NCBI GenBank assembly: GCA_934045075.1
Contig: OW203751.1
Location: 8,193,321 to 8,257,320, forward strand
DNA: 64,000 bases
Origin: Yponomeuta sedellus
Lineage: Eukaryota > Arthropoda > Insecta > Lepidoptera > Yponomeutidae
Direction: 5' to 3'
Positions 57,401 through 64,000 of this stretch are shown here, piece after piece (within the stretch, counting starts at the first letter, position 1; the number at the start of each line of letters is the position of its first letter). A model generated the notes under the pieces. It had not been told where the DNA came from. It ran no database searches and saw only the letters and a list, made by a program, of their open reading frames with translations. The position numbers and the translations under genes were made by a program.

Positions 57401-58399
57401 CTGTATTACTTACAGGCAGCGACATCTGACTTAAGCAAATTGCATTACTTACAGCCCCGACTACCTACTTTGCAGTTAGGTTTAACATCGGAACGATATC
57501 ACTGTACCCACATGATTACACTATTTTTATTTTTAATGCACTAACCCGTGCTAAGGAACAAATTTAAAAACCTATTTAGAGGCTAAAAATTTCACCCATG
57601 CCGGGATTCGAACCCGCAACCTCTGGCTATCCGTACCAGCGCTCTACCAATTGAGCGACTCACGGCATCAGTGAAATTTCGAACCTCTTTACAATATTCT
57701 CTGTATTACATACAGGCAGCGACATCTGACTTAAGCAAATTGCATTACTTACAGCCCCGACTACCTTCTTTGCAGTTAGGTTTAACATCGGAACGATATC
57801 ACTGTACCCACATGATTACACTATTTTTATTTTTAATGCACTAACCCGTGCTAAGGAACAAATTTAAAAACCTATTTAGAGGCTAAAAATTTCACCCATG
57901 CCGGGATTCGAACCCGCAACCTCTGACTATCCGTACCAGCGCTCTACCAATTGAGCCAATGGGCGACTCACGGCATCAGTGAAATTTCGAACCTCTTTAC
58001 AATATTCTCTGTATTACGTACAGGCAGCGACATCTGACTTAAGCAAATTGCATCACTTACAGCCCCGACTACCTACTTTGCAGTTAGGTTTAACATCGGA
58101 ACGATATCACTGTACCACATGATTACACTATTTTTATTTTGAATGCACTAACCCGTGCTAAGGAACAAATTTGAAAACCTTTTTAGAGGCTAAAAATTTC
58201 ACCCATACCGGGATTCGAACCCGCAACCTCTGGCTATCCGTACCAGCGCTCTACCAATTGAGCCAATGGGCGACTCACGGCATCAGTGAAATTTCGAACC
58301 TCTTTACAATATTCTCTGTATTACGTACAGGCAGCGACATCTGACTTAAGCAAATTGCATTACTTACAGCCCCGACTACCTACTTTGCAGTTAGGTTTA
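54437..58399. repeat. Satellite array, right part: thirteen tRNA-like ~305-bp units
   Basis: Thirteen more units (B boxes near 54530, 54840, 55152, 55454, 55755, 56062, 56364, 56672, 56979, 57290, 57602, 57903, 58208). Shared rare variants show higher-order structure: the extra AATC in ACCAAATCAATTG recurs at 54886 and 57337, eight units apart, and a short GATTATACTATTTTTAATG unit start recurs at 55673 and 56281, two units apart. Confidence 0.93.
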
Positions 58400-58492
58400 G
58401 GTATAAAAAAAATCACAACATTGAACACTAAACTTAAAACCCTATTAATCAAGAAAGTCCTACTACTCTATAGATGATTATTATGTTTCTCG

Positions 58493-58857
58493 TTATCAAC
58501 CCTTGTATGTCCCCACTGCTGGGGCACGGGTCTCTTCCTGCATCGCAGGAAGGTTAGGCCATACTCCACCACGGGGGCCAAGTCCGGGTTGGTGGAGGAT
58601 TGTAAGACAGTGGCGGGCCTTACTGTCAGATGTTATCAAGCCGCCCATAAGGCCTCTGACATGGCCTAACGACTGCCATTATATGACAGCCGGCACCAAC
58701 GGCTTTACGTGCCTTGCGAAGCACGGAAGCGCTCGGAAAAATGCCACTAGCGGTAGTCACGGGACTCTCACCCATCCCGTACCTGACCGCGCCTGTTGTT
58801 GCTTAACCAAGTGATTGATTCCAATCACTCGGTTCGCCTAGGCCACGAGCGCTTCTA
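58493..58857 (+). mobile_element. 5S rRNA-derived SINE, full length (reverse-complement copy)
   Basis: About 365 bp, same family as 21558-21923, opposite orientation: the 5S-like head is at the right (58780-58857) and the ACCCTTGTATGTCC tail at the left. Lies just outside the satellite array. Confidence 0.8.
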
Positions 58858-58984
58858 AATTAGATTAGAATTCTTAATTAGATTATTATGTGTTATAAAA
58901 AATTGTAATTTACCAATCTATAAAAAAAAACTAGCTTAATGTATTTTAATGAAAATAAAAAACGATTAGATAGATATATCTAGT

Positions 58985-59100
58985 AGATAGAGAACACTTT
59001 ATTGCACAACCAGAAAAAAGAATACAACCACGATTTTTTAAATCTATGTAATATAATACAATTGTCGGTCTTATCGTCAAGAGCGATCTCTTCCAGACAA
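58985..59100 (-). mobile_element. LINE/SINE 3' tail family
   Basis: Reverse copy: ACTTTATTGCACAACCAG to GCGATCTCTTCCAGACAACC. Confidence 0.6.
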
Positions 59101-59271
59101 CCTTGAATATTTATGTACATGCATGCTTTACAATTGTATACGCCAACGTGTAATCTGCTATAGCCTTACAGGGTCCATATTAAATTGGTTAAGCAACTTT
59201 CTGTATCTTTTTTAAGTAATTGTTCATGACTGCATTGAATAAGTAAAATGAAATGAAACACTCTTCTTCAG

Positions 59272-59413
59272 GAAAACCAGCCTTGGAACTGAATCAACTG
59301 ATGCCGTCTTTCTATCTCTTCGATACCAAATACACAGTCCGCATGACGGAGGTCGATCGGGGATTGCTGGCGAAACACCCTGACAGCGAGATCGTGGGTC
59401 AAGATCTTATAAA
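59272..59413 (+). CDS. Unnamed gene exon 7
   Basis: Acceptor actcttcttcag, donor gtaaga. A 2-nt start completes a Gly codon with exon 6, across a 15-kb intron holding the satellite and the second BEL element. It reads KPALELNQLMPSFYLFDTKY, TVRMTEVDRGLLAKHPDSEI and VGQDLI, with a 2-nt end. This is probably the central beta-rich part of the peptidase-like region. Confidence 0.75.
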
Positions 59414-59490
59414 GTAAGATTGATTTATTAGAGATTGATAGAGATTATGGGATTGTGGAAGAAGATGAAGACATAGTAAATCATAAATAA

Positions 59491-59752
59491 ATATATCGCT
59501 CATTTGGCAGAATAATGACGCAAATGTACTTTTTTGCCAATTTGAGTTAAGTATGCCAAAACACCCGAAATAACTGTTTACACTTGGGGAAAAAATGACA
59601 GTAATGTAGTTTTGATTTTTATCGCGTGACAGCGCCACTGTCGTTGTGGCATTTTGACAAAGTTCTAACACTTCTGAATGAAACAACGGTCTCTCCTGTA
59701 AAATTTGGAAAAAGGACATTTGCGTCAATATTCTGCCAAATGAGCGATATAT
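59491..59752. mobile_element. MITE with ~38-bp terminal inverted repeats
   Basis: ATATATCGCTCATTTGGCAG at 59491 is inverted at 59752, with one mismatch in about 38 bases. Located just after exon 7. Confidence 0.8.
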
Positions 59753-59872
59753 CTCAAAGTTATGATAGAGATGAATAGTGCTCTTTCAACTGCTTCTATG
59801 CACCAATTGTGGGACTAGCGCACATTTGAGTATTAGCACTTGACTAACTCCTTAAACCTCTTTTTTAAACAA

Positions 59873-60160
59873 CTTATATAGAGGCTAAAAATTCCACCCA
59901 TGCCGATCTCTGGCTATCCGTGCCAGCGGTCTTTCCAACTGAGCTACTGGGCGACTCACCGGCATCAGTGAAATTTCGAACCTCTTTACACATTCTCTGT
60001 ATTACGTACACTGATGCCGGTGAGTCGCCCATTAGCTCAGTTCGAAAGAGCGCTGGCACGGGTAGCTAGAGGTCGCGGGTTTGAACCCGGCATGGGTGGA
60101 ATTTTTAGCCAATATATAGGTTTTTTTTTAAATTGTCCTTGGCACGGGTTAGTGCATTAA
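59873..60160. repeat. tRNA-like palindrome just upstream of exon 8
   Basis: 59873-59975 and 60008-60160 are inverted (ACCCATGCCG, GCTACTGGGCGACTCACCGG versus CCGGTGAGTCGCCC, CCCGGCATGGGTGG). The right arm has A and B boxes in plus orientation. Confidence 0.7.
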
Positions 60161-60211
60161 AAATAATATAATCCTTAAACCTTCCTTGAATTACACTCAT
60201 TTCGCCACCAG

Positions 60212-60376
60212 AATGATGGAGAAGCGAGTGGGTTCGACGTACGGCTTCGTCCTGAGCGTTGGCGACCAGCATTTCTACATGTGGGGCAACCCGCCCGAGG
60301 TGGCCAGTGGGGTGCGGACCATCTGTTACATCTTAGATCCTCACATGCTGGACAACATGGGTCTGCCGAATAAGTT
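60212..60376 (+). CDS. Unnamed gene exon 8: candidate D-x-H exon, heads a minisatellite
   Basis: Acceptor catttcgccaccag. One base completes a Lys codon, then MMEKRVGSTYGFVLSVGDQH, FYMWGNPPEVASGVRTICY and ILDPHMLDNMGLPNK, with a 2-nt end before gtgagt. The D-x-H (Asp codon 60336-60338, His codon 60342-60344) sits where C76-like enzymes have their catalytic Asp/His. The last 13 bases of the exon and its donor form the first unit of the 26-bp array that follows. Confidence 0.78.
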
Positions 60377-61162
60377 GTGAGTATCCGCCTGCCGAATAAG
60401 TTATGAGTATCCCCCTGCCAAATAAGTTATGAGTATCCCCCTGCCATATAAGTTGTGAGTATCCCCCTGCCAAATAAGTTGTGAGTATCCCCCTGCCAAA
60501 TAAGTTGTGAGTATCCCCCTGCCAAATAAGTTGTGAGTATCCCCCTGCCAAATAAGTTGTGAGTATCCCCCTGCCAAATAAGTTGTGAGTATTCCCCTGC
60601 CGAATAAGTTGTGAGTATCCCCCTGCCAAATAAGTTGTAAGTATCCCCCTGCCAAATAAGTTGTGAGTATCCGCCTGCCAAATAAGTTGTGAGTATCCCC
60701 CTGCCGAATAAGTTGTGAGTATCCCCCTGCCAAATAAGTTGTGAGTATCCCCCTGCCAAATAAGTTGTGAGTATCCCCCTGCCAAATAAGTTGTGAGTAT
60801 TCCCCTGCCGAATAAGTTGTGAGTATCCCCCTGCCAAATAAGTTGTAAGTATCCCCCTGCCAAATAAGTTGTAAGTATCCCCCTGCCAAATAAGTTGTGA
60901 GTATCCGCCTGCCAAATAAGTTGTGAGTATCCCCCTGCCAAATAAGTTGTGAGTATCCCCCTGACAAATAAGTTGTTAGTGTCCCTCTGTCAAATAAGTT
61001 ATGAGTATCCCCCTGCCAAATAAGTTATGAGTATACCCCTGCCAAATAAGTTGTGAGTATCCCCTTGCCAAATAAGTTGTGGGTATCCCCCTGCCGAATA
61101 AGTTGTATCTCCCTGCCGAATAAGTTTTGAGTATCCCCCTGCCAAATAAGTTGTGAGTATCC
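60364..61162 (+). repeat. 26-bp minisatellite of about 30 units carrying repeated splice donors
   Basis: The unit is CTGCCAAATAAGTT followed by GTGAGTATCCCC. Unit 1 spans the exon 8 end and its donor (CTGCCGAATAAGTT then gtgagt at 60377). Almost every unit keeps AAGTT-GTGAGT, so about 25 perfect 5' splice sites follow the real one. Minor variants are CGAATAAG, TTATGAGT, TTGTAAGT and ATTCCCC. Long minus-strand ORFs here are repeat artefacts. Confidence 0.95.
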
Positions 61163-61171
61163 ACTTTTAAG

Positions 61172-61490
61172 CACTCGTGGCCTAGGCGAACTGAGTGATT
61201 GGAATCAATCATTTTGTTAAGCAACAACAGGCGCGGTCAGGTGCAGGATAGGTGAGCGTTCCGTGACTACCGCTAGTGGCATTTTTCCGAGCGCTTCCGT
61301 GCTTCGCAAGGCACGTTAAGCCGTTGGTGCTGGCTGTCATATGATGGCAGTCGTTTAGCCATGTCAGAGGCCTTATGGGCGGCTGGATAACTTTTGACAG
61401 TAAGGTCCCCGTGGTGGAATATGGACCTTCCTGCGATGCAGGAAGAGACCCGGGCCCCAGCAGATTTGATATCGATATCACATACGATGG
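61172..61490 (-). mobile_element. 5S rRNA-derived SINE
   Basis: Follows the 26-bp minisatellite directly. Head GCACTCGTGGCCTAGG, deleted in the tail part, ends GATATCGATATC. Confidence 0.75.
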
Positions 61491-61784
61491 GGTACAAAAG
61501 TTCTCGCATGGAGACAACGAACTGACAAACGCAGCGTAGGATGCACACCAGCTTGCCGTCGGTCTAAGGCAGATTGCTGGCAGAGCTGGATGAGGATGTA
61601 AAAAAGGCTTAAAAGGGGGCGTCCCACGAGGAGGCCTATGGCTAGCATGAGACAGCGGGCTGGTTGATTGAAATAACTGATTCATTTACAAATCAATGAA
61701 TCATTGACGTTGAGTTTATTTTCCAGTCACTGGTCTTCCTTATCTACGTGTGATGTTAATTTATCGTTAGCCAATAATCAAGGA

Positions 61785-61985
61785 GAAAACGTGTTCTTGA
61801 GTGGAGACCGCGACTCGGCAAACGTAGCATGGGACGCCTTCCCACCAGGTGGGATGACGATCTGCGAAAAACTTCCGGCAGATGCTGGATGCGGCTAGCT
61901 GAAGACAGGGCGCCATGGCGCTCATTAGGGGAGGGCTATGTCCAGCAGTGGACTACATAATATAGCCTGAAGAAGAAGAAGTACC
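61785..61985 (+). pseudogene. LINE ORF2 C-terminal fragment
   Basis: Starts GTGTTCTTGAGTGGAGACCG and ends in a GAAGAAGAAG tail. A different, degenerate LINE tail precedes it at about 61490-61670. Confidence 0.65.
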
Positions 61986-62125
61986 TAGTTAATAGCAGAG
62001 GTGAAAGTAAAGGATTTATGTTCTCTATTTGAGTACTTGTTTACCGTTCTTGGTTCTGAAAATAAAATGGCATTAAATGTTTTGTTACTAACAACAAATA
62101 TCAAACTTGTCCTATTATCAGTTCG

Positions 62126-62215
62126 ATCGATATCAACCCTTGTATGTCTCTACTGCTGGGGCACGCGTCTCTTGCTGCATCGCAGGGAGGATAGGCCATA
62201 CTCCACCACTGCGAT
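62126..62215 (+). mobile_element. 5S rRNA-derived SINE, short tail fragment
   Basis: About 90 bp starting CGATCGATATCAACCC, just upstream of exon 9. Confidence 0.6.
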
Positions 62216-62333
62216 ATCGTCAGTACTTAGTACCTAAGAGAAGTTTAGTACGCCTCATTAAAATCCATATCAGTGGTTTATTTAAGTATATGCAATTGCG
62301 TACATATAATAAATCACGCCGCAATCTCCATAG

Positions 62334-62466
62334 GAACGGCGCCGGCGCCTTCCTCCGCTACGCTGGCGTTAGCTCCTTCACGATCGACTTCCTAGCCAAC
62401 TACGGGAAACTGGACCCTCAGAAGAGGTTGGAGCCAAAGCCTCCGATCACGTTGACGAAAATTGAG
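62334..62466 (+). CDS. Unnamed gene exon 9
   Basis: Acceptor gcaatctccatag, donor gtgaga. One base completes a Leu codon with exon 8, then NGAGAFLRYAGVSSFTIDF, LANYGKLDPQKRLEPK and PPITLTKIE, in phase 0. An N-G-x-A-x-x-x-R-Y/F strand followed by a helix after the D-x-H fits the end of a C76-like domain. Confidence 0.75.
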
Positions 62467-62641
62467 GTGAGAATCTCTGTCATTTGTTGGAACTTACCTC
62501 CACTGTTTTACAAATTTTGGCCAGCTTTGAAACAAAATAGCTAGGAATCTTGACCTCCACAACCAGCTTAAGATACATTCTCTATTTATTCTGCAAACCT
62601 TCGTCGCAACCAAAGCATACGTTATCTGTTCGTTCTATGCT

Positions 62642-62713
62642 ACAGTCTATTCTTACTTGTCCAATTTTGTAAACTTGTTTACTAAATTGGACAAGTAAGA
62701 ATAAATAGACTGT
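62642..62713. repeat. Perfect-type hairpin in the exon 9-10 intron
   Basis: ACAGTCTATT/CTTACTTGTCCAATTT pairs with AAATTGGACAAGTAAG/AATAAATAGACTGT around a 16-nt loop. Probable tiny MITE. Confidence 0.75.
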
Positions 62714-62749
62714 ACACCCCCCACAAGCACGTAAATATTTTCTGTACAG

Positions 62750-62875
62750 GTGATGCAAAAGGAGCTTCTGGAAAGGATTCCCCTATACGAACTGGACATG
62801 AAGACGCTAAAGATACACTGTCAAAGCGAGTGGGAATGTATGAACTACAACGCGTTGATTGAAAAGAAGAAACAG
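62750..62875 (+). CDS. Unnamed gene exon 10
   Basis: Acceptor attttctgtacag, donor gtacgt, phase 0 to 0, 42 codons: VMQKELLERIPLYELDMKTL, KIHCQSEWECMNYNALIEK, KKQ. It is a charged helical segment just after the peptidase-like region. A 27-bp-arm hairpin lies in the intron just upstream (62642-62713). Confidence 0.75.
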
Positions 62876-62984
62876 GTACGTGGTGACGATGACGATGGTG
62901 GCGGTTGTAGTGATGATGCTGGCTGTGAAAAAGTTTGTGATGAAAGTCACGGGAGAAATTACAAATTTAATCTAAAATAAACTG

Positions 62985-63405
62985 CGTCTGCTGTGTGGTG
63001 TCGGCCTAGAGAATAGCACCAACCCAAATTCTTCCCGCGGGTGTCGTAAAACCGGGGGGTGGGCAGCAGCGCCTCCTGCAATACAATTCCACCAAACTGC
63101 GATCCCCAACCCACATGCCTAGCGTGGGGGTTATGGGCATTACCCTCCAATCATGGCACAACTTTGCGCTATGGCGCTCATTAGGGGAGGGCTATTTCCA
63201 GCAGTGGACTAATATAGCCTGAAAAAGAAGAAGAGCGAGGGAGATGCATGCCAGAAGTACCGAATAGAATTTACTTTCCTACACTCCTTATCGCCAAAAT
63301 CGAGGGATTATGGGCATTACCCCCTATGATAGCATAACGTGGCGCTCATTAGGGGAGGGCTGTGTCCAGCAGTGGACTAGTATAGCCTGAAGAAGAAGAA
63401 GAAAC
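62985..63405 (+). mobile_element. Dispersed LINE-type repeats
   Basis: TGTGGTGTCGGCCTAGAGAA through GGGAGGGCTATTTCCAGC, then a second tail at 63300-63405 (AGCAGTGGACTAGTATAGCC). Between exons 10 and 11. Confidence 0.6.
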
Positions 63406-63594
63406 TGCTTCTAGAGACAACTCTTACCTACAATTAAGTGAGCGGTCAGGTGCTTGCTATCAGCAATAAGGTCACCAATTGTACCTCTTCTTCTGGAACT
63501 CTTGTCTCTGTGATTATTTTCTGGTGTGTACAATAAAGAATATTCTTATAGATATAACATAACATAAAATTTACATAACATTAACATACAGGCA

Positions 63595-63840
63595 CATTTT
63601 ATAAACCTCTCTCAACTGAGCTAATGGGCGACTCACCGGCATCAGTGAAATTTCGAACCTCTTTACAATACTCTCTGTATTACGTACAGGCAGCGACATC
63701 TGGCTAAAGCAATTTGCATCACTTGCAGCCCCGAGTACTTACTTTGTATTTGGTTATCTGGTGTGTACAATAAAGAGTTCTAATCTAATCTTATCTACTT
63801 TGTAGTTAGGTTTTTACATCGGAATGATATCGCTTTTTAA
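63595..63840. repeat. Single dispersed copy of the satellite monomer
   Basis: Matches the satellite unit from the A-box side (GGGCGACTCACCGGCATCAG) to AACATCGG-like ATCGGAATGATATCGC. It is interrupted at 63747-63800 by a LINE tail with a TACTTTGTA-type duplication. Shows the satellite monomer exists as a dispersed element. Confidence 0.65.
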
Positions 63841-63885
63841 TTCACTTACCTCAAATGTTTATTCCTGTTGTTTTCTTCTAACCAG

Positions 63886-63987
63886 GGGCAGTACCCTCTA
63901 GCGTCACTGAGCGCAGTCAGTTTGGCTACATCAAGAGCCGGGGGACGGAGAAAGGTCAAGGAATATTACCAGAGGATGCCCAGAGAG
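63886..63987 (+). CDS. Unnamed gene exon 11 (gene continues beyond the window)
   Basis: Acceptor gttttcttctaaccag, donor gtaatt, phase 0 to 0, 34 codons: GQYPLASLSAVSLATSRA, GGRRKVKEYYQRMPRE. Basic C-terminal-type composition. No stop codon is reached, so more exons lie to the right. Confidence 0.7.
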
Positions 63988-64000
63988 GTAATTAGTTTTT

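Larger units (their letters stand above)
18533..63987 (+). other. Unnamed gene, 11+ exons, Lys-rich N-terminus and C76-like cysteine-peptidase-type region
   Basis: Exons on the plus strand, with splice phases in order: 18595-18611 (ends phase 2), 20315-20444 (phase 0), 28873-28979 (phase 2), 33380-33506 (phase 0), 35774-35932 (phase 0), then a gap, then 44035-44184, 59272-59413, 60212-60376, 62334-62466, 62750-62875 and 63886-63987. All junctions match except 35932/44035, where a small exon ending in phase 1 is probably missing. About 453 residues are visible. Layout: a disordered Lys/Glu/Asp start, a Pro/Arg-rich linker, then SQTACIAVVCAAVL with a candidate nucleophile Cys, DTIIEYGDRYY, and ILDPHMLDNMG with a D-x-H. 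That order resembles the tegument-type (C76) ubiquitin-protease fold. The function is inference and I do not recognise a named orthologue. The gene continues past 63987. Confidence 0.7.

Noticed and set aside
46072..58399. Eighteen possible tRNA genes
   Set aside because: tRNA-like with A and B boxes, but position 33 is C, the acceptor stem is imperfect and all sit in identical repeat units; they are SINE-derived pseudo-tRNAs.
46072..58399. CRISPR-like array
   Set aside because: Units are ~305 bp with no short repeat/spacer structure; the genome is eukaryotic.
60333..60967. Long minus-strand ORFs of 160-200 codons
   Set aside because: They are translations of the 26-bp minisatellite; open frames result from the repeat lacking stops.

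Overview
This is a gene-poor, repeat-rich stretch of an insect nuclear genome, most probably a moth or butterfly. Introns of up to 15 kb are packed with 5S-derived and tRNA-derived SINEs, LINE 3' ends, MITEs and BEL/Pao elements. A run of exactly 200 N (1359-1558) is a scaffold gap. Codon, splice-site and phase analysis recovers two multi-exon host genes, arranged head to head about 2.8 kb apart.

Left half, minus strand: five coding exons of the peroxisomal chaperone/import receptor PEX19 (start codon at 15688, then 11083-11247, 9156-9206, 3793-3878, 2001-2122). All exon phases match, and the C-terminal part lies beyond the left edge or in the gap. The last visible exon needs two single-base deletions to be read, which looks like assembly error.

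Right part, plus strand, from 18533 to beyond the window end: a second gene with at least eleven exons (18533-18611, 20315-20444, 28873-28979, 33380-33506, 35774-35932, 44035-44184, 59272-59413, 60212-60376, 62334-62466, 62750-62875, 63886-63987). It encodes a lysine-rich start, a proline/arginine-rich linker, and a region whose Cys ... Asp-x-His layout resembles herpesvirus-tegument-type (C76-like) papain-fold cysteine peptidases. I do not recognise a named orthologue. One exon appears to be missing between 35932 and 44035.

This gene carries most of the oddities. Two exons (33380-33506 and 60212-60376) run directly into tandem arrays whose repeat unit is the exon's own 3' end plus its splice donor. 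A third exon (44035-44184) has a 344-bp MITE inserted inside its splice donor.

Mobile DNA: a BEL/Pao element with two identical 299-bp LTRs (22065-28437) sits inside an old hAT element (21499-28594). Its coding region is split by a -1 shift at a canonical slippery heptamer. A second BEL/Pao element (47538-54436), with one uninterrupted 1720-codon ORF and LTRs differing at one base, has inserted into an 18-unit, roughly 305-bp tandem array of a tRNA-like repeat (46072-58399). About sixteen 5S rRNA-derived SINE copies, several foldback or TIR elements and many LINE fragments fill the rest. I found no rRNA gene, CRISPR array or bacterial feature.
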